The notes: generated by a model not told the origin, from the letters alone. DNA of 15,193 bases from Planctomycetales bacterium (GCA_027451455.1 DAIDJI010000050.1:1-15193); one strand, 5' to 3'; positions 1 through 7,920 are shown, counted from the stretch's first letter. A program made the numbers and translations.

Positions 1-1351
1 AGACGACGGCGTCGGGATGGCACCGCTTGGCCTCGGCGACGCCGTCTACTCCGTTATCGGCGACGCGGACCTCGTGGCCGTGCAGCCGGAGCAGGCGCTT
101 GAGGCTCTCGGCGGCGTCGGCGTTGTCCTCGACGACCAGGATGCTCAGTCGCTCGGCGTTCGGCGCCAAGGGGGACGAGGGATTCGAGCGGAGCGCCGGA
201 TCCGGGCCGGCGATCGGTAACTCCACCGTGAACGAAGCACCACGGCCGTTCCCTTCGCTCTCGACCCGAATGGTCCCACCATGCAGCGCGACGATTCCGC
301 GTGCCAGGGCGAGCCCGATCCCCAGCCCACCCCGGCTCCGATCGAGGCTCCCCTCGGACGAGGCCAGGGCCTCGTTCAGATGGCTCAGGTTCTCTGGCGC
401 GATCCCAGCGCCGGTGTCGCGGACGATCATCGAGGCGCAGGGATGGGCGGCATCGGCGACGATCTCCAGGGTGATCGAGCCGCTACGGCCGGTGTGCCGG
501 ATGGCGTTCTCCAGCAGAGCCTCCACGACCTGGCGGAGCCGAACGGCCTCCGCCCGGACCCAGACCGGGGCCGGGGGCGTCACCACAACCATCGAGAGGC
601 CGAGGCGATCGGCATCGGGACGACGGGCCTCGAGCGCCTGCCGGCCAACCTGTCGGAGATCGACGTGCTGCGGTTCCAGGACGATCAGCCCCCGCGAGAG
701 CCGGGAAACTTCCAGAACGTCATCCACGATCCGGGTCAGGCGGTCGACCTGGCGGTCCATCAGTTCGTAGATCTCGGTGGAGAACCGGGGATCGTCGCCA
801 CCACGTTTCAGCAGGTGCAAACCGTTCCGGATCGGGGCGAGCGGATTGCGTAACTGGTGCGCCAGCAAGCTGAGCAGTTCATCCTTGCGGCGTGAGGCGT
901 CGCCAGACCGGCGTAGCTCGTCCTCCAGCCGGCGAGAGTGACTGTCATCGCGGGGCTCCTCGTCGTCCAGTTCGCGGATCGACCAGGCAAAACCCCGAGT
1001 AAGACCGGCCGGGCCGGGCAGGGGGGTCTTCTTCACCTCGGCCCGATAGCGGGAGCCGTCGGGACGCGATCGCCAGCCACGATCGCTCTCGGTGGCGCCC
1101 GAGGTCAGGACAGCCGGACCGCTCGCGGCCTGGCCTCCCTCGCGAGCATCCTCGGTCGGGCCCGGGAGCGAATCGATCGGCCGGCCGATCATCTCCGAGG
1201 CACCGAGCCCGGTGATCCGGCTGGCAGCGGCGTTCCAGCTTCGTACTCGTCCTGAGGCATCGAGAAGGGCCAGCCCTATGGCTTCCAGTCCCTCGACCAG
1301 GTCCTGAAAGGAGGCGTCATTTTCCTCAGGGTCCGGCTCTCGATTGGCCAT
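1..1351 (-). CDS. Soluble hybrid sensor histidine kinase, PAS-HisKA-HATPase_c-REC (C-terminus cut by window edge)
   Basis: This is a cytoplasmic two-component sensor: no membrane segment is visible in the 450 residues present. It reads without a stop from 1351 to the left edge. Order: a PAS domain (about residues 15-130, with RSWNAAASRITGLG and GWRSRPDGSRYRAEV), a HisKA dimerisation helix with H-box LLAHQLRNPLAPIRN (phospho-acceptor His165), an HATPase_c domain with N-box ENAIRHT (Asn282), G1 box DTGAGI (Asp312) and G2 box GLGIGLALA (about 335), then a receiver domain starting ILVVEDNAD (acidic pair Glu408-Asp409). The window ends about two codons before the expected receiver phospho-Asp. The family autophosphorylates on His and passes phosphate to a receiver; here the first receiver is fused on. 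The signal is unknown. Start: ATG at 1351, without a good ribosome site. GTG at 1372, preceded by GGGGTG six bases upstream, is an equally good alternative. No partner regulator is visible. Confidence 0.9.
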   Translation of the reverse strand, partial: MANREPDPEENDASFQDLVEGLEAIGLALLDASGRVRSWNAAASRITGLGASEMIGRPIDSLPGPTEDAREGGQAASGPAVLTSGATESDRGWRSRPDGSRYRAEVKKTPLPGPAGLTRGFAWSIRELDDEEPRDDSHSRRLEDELRRSGDASRRKDELLSLLAHQLRNPLAPIRNGLHLLKRGGDDPRFSTEIYELMDRQVDRLTRIVDDVLEVSRLSRGLIVLEPQHVDLRQVGRQALEARRPDADRLGLSMVVVTPPAPVWVRAEAVRLRQVVEALLENAIRHTGRSGSITLEIVADAAHPCASMIVRDTGAGIAPENLSHLNEALASSEGSLDRSRGGLGIGLALARGIVALHGGTIRVESEGNGRGASFTVELPIAGPDPALRSNPSSPLAPNAERLSILVVEDNADAAESLKRLLRLHGHEVRVADNGVDGVAEAKRCHPDAVV

Positions 1352-2261
1352 CCGTTCCAGTTCTCGATCCACGAAAATCACCCCGTTCGCCGAGGGCCGA
1401 CGGCTATTCCGTCCGATCGGGCCGCCGAAAATCTCCAACCCGGCTCCACCTGCCATCCAGCCCCGAAGAGCCTGCGATCCATTCCGGTTTCGGGCGTAGG
1501 CAAAACATTTCTCAAAATCGCGCGAGACGGCCCCGTCGGAATACGGGATGCCATCCATCCAACTAATCGGTCCAGATCTTCTTGCCATACGGACGCTGGG
1601 AAACCGGAGAAGGCCCCCTCCCCATCCCCTGATGCGAAGGCAAACGCACCCCGACTCAAAACGTCCGAAAGAAGCGATCGAGTCGAAAGCCTCGAAGATC
1701 GGAACGAAAGGGAAACCCTGCTTACGCGAGGTCTTGCGTTCATTCGAATTTCTACCACACAACACGTCGAGATACCCCGATCGTGCGCGCAGATTCATCC
1801 AGGCCCGCGTATCGCTCCGAAAATATGCTGCAAATGGCGGACCATCGCCCACCGCTTTTGCCGCCGTTAAGACTTCCTTGTCGAGGGATCCATGCCAGGC
1901 GGAAAGATCCTTCCCACCTGAAGAGACGGTTGTTGTGTCCATAATTCATTGATTGCATGTCGAAATGGGTGTTTAATCGGGTCTGCGTGAACCGGACGTC
2001 CTTCTGGTGAAATCCCAAAAACGCTTGACTTATCCCGTTTATGCGCCATCTTCTCATTTGTAGCCGCAGACTGGTAGCCATCTTTGGAAATTCGGACGCA
2101 GGGTAAGGCACTATGGTGGCCGGATCCAGGATTCGTCGCAAGTAGACAGGCGCACACAAAATCCTGGGTCCGGCCGCCTAAGGGGAGGTCTCACGACGAA
2201 ACGAACCCAATTCTGCCCATCGGGCGGGCGGGTGAAGACGGGTTGGAGGCTGCCGATCGGG
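1352..2261. other. Long AT-richer gap without a convincing gene
   Basis: About 900 bases between the kinase start and the modC stop. Base composition differs sharply from the neighbours: counted by hand, 1921-1980 has 24 G+C of 60, while the flanking genes look like roughly two-thirds G+C. Open frames of up to about 135 codons exist here (for example minus strand 2159-1752), but they have no recognisable motif, no ribosome site, no GC-rich third positions, and are rich in Trp, Met, Ile and Asn relative to the neighbours. They are therefore judged non-coding. The stretch presumably holds the kinase promoter and the mod operon 3' end. I see no tRNA, clear terminator or transposon ends in it. 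Confidence 0.55.
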
Positions 2262-3389
2262 TCAGGCAGGCGGTTCGTCGGGCGTGATCACGTGGCAGCT
2301 TCGGGCCTTGACGATCAGGTGGACGGCGGTGCCTGGGCGAAGGACAAGTTGTGTGACGGCGGGCGCGACCAGGCTGACGATCCAGGTAATGCCGGTTGTC
2401 TGGACGACGGCCTCGACCTCGGCGCCCCGGGCGACGATGCGCTCGATGTTCCCCGGGATCTGGTTGCGGGCCGAGAGACCCTCGACGGGACCTCGGGCGA
2501 GGAGGATGTCGTCGGCGCGGACCTCCACGAGGACGGTCGAGCCGAGAGGGCGGTCGAGGTGGCCGACGATCAGATCGGGGCCCTCGGCAAGGCGGAGGGT
2601 GGTCGCGTTTTGCTCGGGGGCGTGCGAGGCGACCTGGGCGGGGAAGACGTTGCGGAGCCCCTCGAACGCGATCGGGATCTCGCCCGGGCGTCGCGAGGCC
2701 GCCAGAACGTCGAGCGGGGGGCCGTCGGCGACGATCCGGCCGCCTTCGAGCAGGAAGAGACGGGAGCCGATCGCCACGGCCTCGTCGACGCTATGCGTCA
2801 CGTAGAGCATGGGGATCCCCTCGATCCGGCGGACGTCCTTCAACCGGCGGATCATCGCGTGCCGGCTCGCCAGGTCGAGTGCTGAGACAGGTTCGTCGCA
2901 GAGCAGGAGCCGGGGGCGAGGCGCCAGGGCGCGGGCCAGGCCGACACGCTGCCGCTCACCGCCCGAGAGTGTCCCGGGGGATCGGTCGAGCAGGTGCTCA
3001 ATCCCGCAGAGAGCGGCGACCTCGGCCGATCGGGCCTCGGCCTCGGCGCGGGGCCATCCCTTCAGGCCGAACCGGATGTTCGCCGCGACGTTCCGGTGTG
3101 GGAAGAGGCGGTCGTCCTGGAAGATCATCCCGACCCGGCGCTCGCGGAGGCGCCGGTCGATCCGTCGCGACGAGTCGAACAGGGTCTCCGGTCCGAGCTG
3201 GATGCGGCCGGAGTCGGGACGAGCCAGCCCGGCGATCAGGCGGAGGAGTGTTGTCTTCCCCGCACCCGAGGGGCCGAAGATGACCCCGACCTCGCGGCCG
3301 AGGCTCAGCGCGACGTCCAGCGCGAGCCCCGGGTGGACGCGGTGCGAGAGACAGAGATCGAGGACAGGGCCGTCTTTCTCGATGCTCAA
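2262..3389 (-). CDS. modC: Molybdate ABC transporter ATP-binding protein ModC
   Basis: ATPase subunit that drives molybdate import through ModB on the inner face of the cytoplasmic membrane. The 375-residue length is normal for ModC. ABC motifs appear in order: Walker A GPSGAGKT (39-46), Q-loop MIFQDD (Gln91), signature LSGGERQ (141-147), Walker B LLLCDEP (161-167) and switch His199 in YVTHS. Residues about 307-369 (ARNQIPGNIERIVARG onward, ending in VHLIVKARSCHVI) form the C-terminal mop/TOBE molybdate-binding domain, which separates ModC from other ABC ATPases. It is the third gene of modABC. Its start codon is TTG, inside a TTGA overlap with the modB stop, so translation is probably coupled. 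No ATG is available near the N-terminus, and TTG is the only start placing the protein before the conserved first strand. Confidence 0.95.
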   Translation of the reverse strand: MSIEKDGPVLDLCLSHRVHPGLALDVALSLGREVGVIFGPSGAGKTTLLRLIAGLARPDSGRIQLGPETLFDSSRRIDRRLRERRVGMIFQDDRLFPHRNVAANIRFGLKGWPRAEAEARSAEVAALCGIEHLLDRSPGTLSGGERQRVGLARALAPRPRLLLCDEPVSALDLASRHAMIRRLKDVRRIEGIPMLYVTHSVDEAVAIGSRLFLLEGGRIVADGPPLDVLAASRRPGEIPIAFEGLRNVFPAQVASHAPEQNATTLRLAEGPDLIVGHLDRPLGSTVLVEVRADDILLARGPVEGLSARNQIPGNIERIVARGAEVEAVVQTTGITWIVSLVAPAVTQLVLRPGTAVHLIVKARSCHVITPDEPPA

Positions 3390-4057
3390 CGGGCCGGCCT
3401 CCGCGCGGGCAGAGTCCGCTGGACGATCCAGAGGGCTCCGATCGAGACGACCGAGATCAGGAGGGTCAATCGGCCGGCGCGGGCGGAGTTGTTGCCGAGG
3501 ACGATGGCGTCGTAGATGGCGAGCGAGGCGGTCTGGGTCACGCCGGGGATGTTGCCGGCGACCATCAGCGTGGTGCCGAAGTCACCGAGCGAGCGGGCGA
3601 AGACCAGGACCATTCCCGCCGCGAGTCCTCGCCAGGCCAGGGGGAAGGTGACTGCGAGGAAGACGGAGATCTCGCTTCGGCCGAGCAGTCGGGCGACGTC
3701 CTCAAGCGCAGGGTCCACCGCCTCGAACGCCCCCCGGGCCGGGAGCAGGAAGAGCGGGAACGCCGCGACCGACGCCGCGATCACCGCTCCCGACCAGTGG
3801 AAGACCAGCGTGATCCCTGTCGAGGACTCCAGCCAGTAGCCGATCGGGGCCCGTCGGCCGATCACCTGGAGCATCGCGTAACCGAGGACGGTCGGCGGCA
3901 GGACGATCGGCAGCACGAGCAATCCCGCAACCAGCGACTTGCCCGGAAACTCGCGACGGGCGAGAAGCCAGGCGATCGGCACCCCGGCCGCGACGATCAG
4001 GACGGTCGCCATCCCCGCGATCTGTACTGAGAGCCAGAACGGCGCCAGGTCGCTCAT
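3386..4057 (-). CDS. modB: Molybdate ABC transporter permease ModB
   Basis: Integral membrane permease of the molybdate importer. It has 223 residues, as expected for the family, with about five hydrophobic segments (roughly 11-33, 42-64, 83-107, 135-155 and 196-214). Family hallmarks are LPIVLPPTVLGYAML (about 49-63), the EAA-type cytoplasmic loop that contacts ModC (about 118-145, EDVARLLGRSEISVF then TFPLAWRGL), and the ModB-typical stretch FARSLGDFGTTLMVAGNIPG (about 153-172) followed by TQTASLAIYDA. The ATG sits in an ATGA overlap with the modA stop, and its own TGA overlaps the TTG start of modC. The three genes should therefore be one transcript with coupled translation. Confidence 0.95.
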   Translation of the reverse strand: MSDLAPFWLSVQIAGMATVLIVAAGVPIAWLLARREFPGKSLVAGLLVLPIVLPPTVLGYAMLQVIGRRAPIGYWLESSTGITLVFHWSGAVIAASVAAFPLFLLPARGAFEAVDPALEDVARLLGRSEISVFLAVTFPLAWRGLAAGMVLVFARSLGDFGTTLMVAGNIPGVTQTASLAIYDAIVLGNNSARAGRLTLLISVVSIGALWIVQRTLPARRPAR

Positions 4058-4881
4058 GGGGTGGCTTCCCTGGATCCGGCCGCCCGGAAGCCGTGATCAC
4101 GGAGGATCGACTGGCCCTGGTCATCCAGGATGAACGCGGCGAACGCCCGGGCCTCGTCGCGATGCGGCGAGTCGGCGACGATCCCCATCGCCTGGATGAT
4201 CGGGTCGTAAAGCCCCGGATCGACATCGAGGACGCGAACATCCGGGACGTCCGCAATGGCCCGGCCGACCAGTGCCGCCTCGACCTCGCCCTTCTGAGCG
4301 TAGTGGAGCGCCTGCCGAACCGACTCGGCCAGCACGATCCTCGGCTGGAGCGACTCCCAGAGCCCGGAACGCTGGAGTGCCTGCTTGCCGGCGCGGCCAT
4401 AGGGGGCGGTCTCGGGGTTCGCCAGGGCGATCCGCTTGACTTCTGGACGGGCAAGGTCGGCGAGCGTCTCGATCGGTGTCCTGACCGCCCGATGGATCAC
4501 CAGGGCCAGCGAGCCCCGGGCATAGTTGCGAACCGAGTCCGGCCGGATCGACCCTTGCCGAGCGAGGTTGCCGACGTACGATTCGTCCGCCGAGAGGAAG
4601 AGGTCGAAGGGGGCGCCTTGCTCGATCTGCCTCGCCAGGACGCCCGACGAGAGGAACGTCGGCTGCACCCCGACCCCTCGGAGCGCCTGGAACGACGCCC
4701 CGAGCTTCGGGAGGACGACCTGCAAATCGCTGGCGGCGGCGATCCGGAGAGTCGGCACCGGGCGGTCAGAGGTTCCCACTGCTGCATTGCTGCATCCGAC
4801 GATCCCGCCAGCCAGGATCGCGAGCATCCAGCGGATGCCGACGAGGGGCGATCGGCGCAAATACGGTCCGGGATGGATCAT
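4054..4881 (-). CDS. modA: Molybdate-binding lipoprotein ModA
   Basis: Extracytoplasmic substrate-binding protein of the molybdate importer, 275 residues. The N-terminus has basic residues, a hydrophobic stretch (about 19-28) and a lipobox ending IVGC. Cys30 is therefore the likely lipidated residue, anchoring the protein to a membrane. The mature part begins with the family pattern LRIAAASDL (oxyanion contact region) and contains FLSSGVLARQIEQGAPFDLF and LSADESYVGNL, both typical of ModA. The rest matches the family: ANPETAPYGRAGKQAL, and AMGIVADSPHRDEARAFAAF near the end. The start ATG at 4881 is preceded by GGAGG (4890-4894) at a spacing of 8. It is first in the operon. No ModE-type regulator gene or molybdenum-cofactor gene lies in the window. 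Confidence 0.95.
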   Translation of the reverse strand: MIHPGPYLRRSPLVGIRWMLAILAGGIVGCSNAAVGTSDRPVPTLRIAAASDLQVVLPKLGASFQALRGVGVQPTFLSSGVLARQIEQGAPFDLFLSADESYVGNLARQGSIRPDSVRNYARGSLALVIHRAVRTPIETLADLARPEVKRIALANPETAPYGRAGKQALQRSGLWESLQPRIVLAESVRQALHYAQKGEVEAALVGRAIADVPDVRVLDVDPGLYDPIIQAMGIVADSPHRDEARAFAAFILDDQGQSILRDHGFRAAGSREATP

Positions 4882-4889
4882 CGGGGCAT

Positions 4890-4894
4890 CCTCC
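4890..4894 (-). promoter_or_regulatory. Ribosome binding site of modA
   Basis: GGAGG on the minus strand, 8 bases before the ATG at 4881-4879. It fixes the modA start and thus the full signal peptide. Confidence 0.7.
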
Positions 4895-4940
4895 GGCGAA
4901 TGGGTCGAGATTCATCGGCATGGTACGGCGAGGGCGGCGG

Positions 4941-4954
4941 GGCGGTCAACCGCC
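4941..4954. promoter_or_regulatory. Short inverted repeat in the modA / NTPase divergent region
   Basis: The sequence GGCGGTCAACCGCC is a perfect 6-bp inverted repeat around a 2-base centre. It extends by two further GG/CC pairs beyond one mismatch. It lies about 60 bases upstream of the modA start and 140 bases upstream of the NTPase start, in a gap where both promoters must lie. It could be an operator for a dimeric regulator of either gene. It does not resemble the AT-rich Escherichia coli ModE box. In GC-rich DNA such a short repeat may be chance. Confidence 0.3.
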
Positions 4955-5095
4955 TCCGATTGCGGCTCAAGGCTGAATCAGGTAAGACGAAGAGAGAGTA
5001 GGGAGACGGCGAGGCGGATCAGGGCGGCCGGCGGCGACGGGGACGCGGTGTCCACGCCGGAGGCCGGGATCGTTTCAGGAAAGGCGACGCCAGGG

Positions 5096-6568
5096 ATGAA
5101 GCTGGACCTCTTCTTTCGGCATCACGGGATCGTCGGCAATCCGTTCAGCGAGGAGGATGCCCAGACGGATACCGTCTTCAAGCGGCGATGCCTGGCGACC
5201 ATCCATCATCCCGCCTGGAACAAGTTCTTCGGCAGTCCCGCCGATCCGTCGACCGCTCTGGTCTTCGGCGAGAAGGGGAGCGGCAAGACCGCGCTCCGGC
5301 TCCAGGCCCAGTCCGAGTTCGACGGCTACAACCGCGAGAACCCCGGCGAACGGGTCTTCGTCATCTCCTATGATGACTTCAACCCGTACCTCGACAACTG
5401 CCGGACGGCCTTGCGAGCCCGCGAGATGGGGCAGGTCCTCGATGGCTGGCGGCTCGCCGACCACATGGACGCGGTCCTCTCGCTCGGGGTGACGCACCTG
5501 ATCGATCTGCTGAAGCACGAGAAGGCCGACCTCTCGGTGCTGAGCCTCGACCAGCGGCGAGACCTCCTCTTGCTGGCGGCGCTCTACGACGCCTCCACCG
5601 GCGAGCCGATCTCTGGCCGATGGAGCCGGCTCCGCCGGCGATCGGGGTTCCGATCCCTCTGGGCCAGGCGGGACCTCCAGATCGGCGTCGGCACGACGTT
5701 GCTCGTGATCGGGCTGATCTTCCTGTTCCCCTCGTTGCTGAAGCTGAGCATCCTCCCCTGGCTCCTGGTCCCGATCCTGGCCGGGTGGCTCTACTGGGGA
5801 TGGCGACTCGCCCGCGCGGAGTGGTTCGCCCGCGACATCCGGAAGGGGCTGCGCGTCTTGAATCGCGACCCCTCAGCGCTCCGGTGGGAGCTCCTCTGGT
5901 TCAAGCCCTCGGAGCTGGGCGGCCAGCCGCTGCCGACCGCGAACCGGATCGGCGCCGAGGAGCGTTACGAGTTGCTCCGCAAGTTCCAGGGTGTCCTGCA
6001 CACGCTCGGATACGCGGGGATCGTCGTGCTGATCGACCGGGTCGACGAGCCGCAGCAGGTCGAGGGCGACCCCCGGAAGATGCGGGACCTGATCTGGCCG
6101 CTCCTCGATCACAAGTTCCTCCGCCACCCCGGCATCGGCGTGAAGCTGCTGCTCCCGATCGAGCTGGCGTACTACCTCGAAAAGGAGGACAAGGAGTTCT
6201 ACGACCGCGCCCGTCCCGACAAGCTCAACATGATCAAGCCGCTCCGATGGACCGGCCCCTCGCTCTACGACCTGGCCTCGGATCGATTGCAGGCCTGCCA
6301 CCCCGATCCGTCGAACAACGGCGACGCCCCGAGGCTCCGCCGGTTCATCGACGACGCCGTGAGCGATGATTATCTCAAGGAGGCCCTCGCCAACCTCCGA
6401 ACGCCCCGTCACCTCTTCAAGTTCCTGCACCGGCTGATTGAGGAGCATTGCCACCGCCACACCGACGACGCCCCTCGGTGGACCATCGACTACGATACCT
6501 TCCGGACGACGTACGGCAACTACATGCGCGACCTCGACGCCTTTGATCGCGGCTACGGCCACGGTTGA
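5096..6568 (+). CDS. KAP-like P-loop NTPase with inserted transmembrane hairpin
   Basis: Predicted membrane-anchored nucleoside triphosphatase of 490 residues. An N-terminal signature GIVGNPFSEEDAQTD (11-25) leads to Walker A GEKGSGKT (58-65). A hydrophobic hairpin of two membrane segments (about 194-235, basic RRRSGFRSLWARR before it) follows. Walker B is then AGIVVLIDRVDEP (307-319, with Asp314 and Asp317-Glu318), and an alpha-helical C-terminal region follows. A transmembrane insert between Walker A and Walker B is the diagnostic architecture of KAP NTPases. The NPF-type N-terminus and the DxxDE Walker B also fit ExeA- or ORC/CDC6-like ATPases, so the exact family is uncertain. Start: ATG 5096, with AAGG about 11 bases upstream. 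An in-frame GTG at 5048 would add 16 residues. Transcribed divergently from modA. The substrate and trigger cannot be read from sequence. Confidence 0.8.
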   Translation: MKLDLFFRHHGIVGNPFSEEDAQTDTVFKRRCLATIHHPAWNKFFGSPADPSTALVFGEKGSGKTALRLQAQSEFDGYNRENPGERVFVISYDDFNPYLDNCRTALRAREMGQVLDGWRLADHMDAVLSLGVTHLIDLLKHEKADLSVLSLDQRRDLLLLAALYDASTGEPISGRWSRLRRRSGFRSLWARRDLQIGVGTTLLVIGLIFLFPSLLKLSILPWLLVPILAGWLYWGWRLARAEWFARDIRKGLRVLNRDPSALRWELLWFKPSELGGQPLPTANRIGAEERYELLRKFQGVLHTLGYAGIVVLIDRVDEPQQVEGDPRKMRDLIWPLLDHKFLRHPGIGVKLLLPIELAYYLEKEDKEFYDRARPDKLNMIKPLRWTGPSLYDLASDRLQACHPDPSNNGDAPRLRRFIDDAVSDDYLKEALANLRTPRHLFKFLHRLIEEHCHRHTDDAPRWTIDYDTFRTTYGNYMRDLDAFDRGYGHG

Positions 6569-6600
6569 TCCGTCGGGCGAGCCAGGGAGACGCATCCAGC

Positions 6601-7242
6601 ATGGCGACCGCGGCCCGATCGGCGATCCCGAGGGACCAGGACGGCGTCTTCGCCTGGGATCCGTCCTGGGACCGCGCCCGCGAGTTCCCGATCCGCATCC
6701 CTTGCTCCGAGGAAGAGTACCTCGGCATCGACACCAATCTCCTCCTGGAATACGCCGATGGTTTCCTTGAGGTCCTGCCGATGCCGACGATCTTCCATCA
6801 GTTAATCCTTGGTTTTCTGTACCTCCAGCTTCATGCTTTCGCATCGGCACGAGCCCTCGGAACGGTCGTCACGGCCGGCTACAGGGTACGGGTCGACCCC
6901 GGTCGATATCGCGAGCCGGACATTCTCTTCATCGGCCGAGAGCACTCGAACGGGATCGGCAAGAACTACTGCCAGAAGGTGGATCTCGCGATGGAGATCG
7001 TCAGCGAGTTCAACCGCCGGCACGACCTCGTGACCAAGCGGAACGAGTACGCCCGGGCTGGCATCCGCGAATACTGGATCATCGACCCCGAGGAGGAAAC
7101 GATCACCGTCTTCGTCCTCGAGCCGAGGCGACGGACGTACGACGAGCCCCTCGCCTTCCGCCGGGGCGATCGGGCCGCGTCGATGCTTCTGCCGGGGTTT
7201 GGGGTGGAGGTCAGCGAGACGCTTGACCAGAAGCCGCTCTGA
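6601..7242 (+). CDS. Uma2 family (DUF820) PD-(D/E)XK nuclease-like protein
   Basis: A 213-residue protein of the restriction-endonuclease-like fold, predicted to cut nucleic acid. Seen: the N-terminal region CSEEEYLGID with LLLEYADGFLEVLPMP (48-62), typical of Uma2; the catalytic strand REPDILFI (104-111, Asp107); VDLAMEIVSE (127-136, Glu132); and HDLVTKRNEYARAGIREYWI (141-160, Lys146), followed by IDPEEETITVF. These match the conserved PD...E...K Uma2 core, so it appears intact. The ATG at 6601 has GGGAGA (6585-6590) ten bases upstream. A TTG at 6565 overlapping the NTPase stop is in frame but would add 12 residues with no family resemblance. It sits 32 bases after the NTPase on the same strand and is probably co-transcribed. 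It ends 12 bases from the convergent phosphoesterase gene. Uma2 genes are numerous in planctomycetes and cyanobacteria, and their targets are mostly unknown. Confidence 0.85.
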   Translation: MATAARSAIPRDQDGVFAWDPSWDRAREFPIRIPCSEEEYLGIDTNLLLEYADGFLEVLPMPTIFHQLILGFLYLQLHAFASARALGTVVTAGYRVRVDPGRYREPDILFIGREHSNGIGKNYCQKVDLAMEIVSEFNRRHDLVTKRNEYARAGIREYWIIDPEEETITVFVLEPRRRTYDEPLAFRRGDRAASMLLPGFGVEVSETLDQKPL

Positions 7243-7254
7243 GGGTCTGGGGGA

Positions 7255-7920
7255 TCAGCCGTCCTTCCAGGAGGCCAGGCGGGCGTCGAGGGCTCTCGAA
7301 TCCGGGTCGAACTCGATCACGACGACCGATCCCTCGGGTGTCGCGCCGACGTTGAGGACCCGCCGCCCGTCCCTCAGCGTCCGTTCCTGGGCGTGGTGCA
7401 GGTGGCCGCAGAGGTGGAGTCGGGGCGCGATCGTTCGGTTCGCGTCGAGGAAGCAGCGCTGGCCGCCGTGACGGCCCGAGGAAGTCAGGTCGGCCAGGCC
7501 GACCGGGCAGGCATGGGTCAGAAGGATGTCCACCGGCCTCGACTTCTGGGCCCGGGCGGCGGCCTCGGCGACGTCGGCGTCGGTCACGTAATAGGGCTTT
7601 CTGTGCGACTTGGCCCAGATCCCGCCGATCGAGGCAAGGGCCAGGCCCATCGCCAGGACCGGCTCGCCCTGGCCGAGAAGGACCGGCGATCCGTCGCGAT
7701 TGCGGGCCTCGCGCAGGAGGCCAAGGGGATCGTGATTGCCGAAGGTCGAGTAGGTCGGAACCCGTTCGATCAGCCCCCGGAATGCCGCCTCGTCGACCTC
7801 GCCGGGATCGCCCCAATCGCCGCAGCAGAGGAGCAGGGCGGGTCGGTAGCAATCGACGGCAGCCCGCGCCGAGGCGAGGTCGCCGTGGAGGTCGCTCACG
7901 ACCAGGACGCGGACGACCAT
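7255..7920 (-). CDS. Calcineurin-like metallophosphoesterase
   Basis: Predicted two-metal phosphoesterase of 221 residues; cytoplasmic, as no signal peptide is present. All family motifs are present in order: SDLHGD (Asp10, His12), CGDWGD (Asp35), FGNHD (Asn62, His63), LTHACP (His136) and CGHLHH (His173, His175), with NVGATPEGS closing the fold. The active site looks complete. The substrate cannot be predicted; the family includes phosphodiesterases and phosphatases acting on nucleotides, lipids or proteins. Start: ATG 7920, preceded by GAGGG with a spacing of 8. A TTG at 7935, overlapping the rsgA stop as TTGA, is in frame and would add five residues. The gene begins 11 bases after rsgA on the same strand, so the two probably form an operon. 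Confidence 0.9.
   Translation of the reverse strand: MVVRVLVVSDLHGDLASARAAVDCYRPALLLCCGDWGDPGEVDEAAFRGLIERVPTYSTFGNHDPLGLLREARNRDGSPVLLGQGEPVLAMGLALASIGGIWAKSHRKPYYVTDADVAEAAARAQKSRPVDILLTHACPVGLADLTSSGRHGGQRCFLDANRTIAPRLHLCGHLHHAQERTLRDGRRVLNVGATPEGSVVVIEFDPDSRALDARLASWKDG

Noticed and set aside
27..853. Plus-strand open frames across the kinase
   Set aside because: Rich in Arg and Ser with no motif; the opposite strand encodes clear HisKA, HATPase and REC motifs.
2025..2053. Plus-strand TTGACT promoter-like hexamer
   Set aside because: No suitable -10 at the right distance and no plus-strand gene downstream.
1752..2159. Minus-strand open frames of 96 and 135 codons in the AT-richer gap
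   Set aside because: No motif, no ribosome site, no GC-rich third positions, two frames open over the same bases; more likely chance.
2216..2232. GCCC-ATC-GGGC hairpin as a mod operon terminator
   Set aside because: Only four base pairs and no T-run after it on the minus strand.
2396..3283. Plus-strand Arg/Gly-rich open frame
   Set aside because: Antisense to modC, which has all ABC motifs.
4526..5095. Upstream extension of the NTPase frame through modA
   Set aside because: Antisense to modA; the conserved N-terminal motif GIVGNPF begins just after the ATG at 5096.
5873..6850. Minus-strand open frame of over 300 codons
   Set aside because: Antisense to the NTPase and to the start of the Uma2 gene; no recognisable domain.
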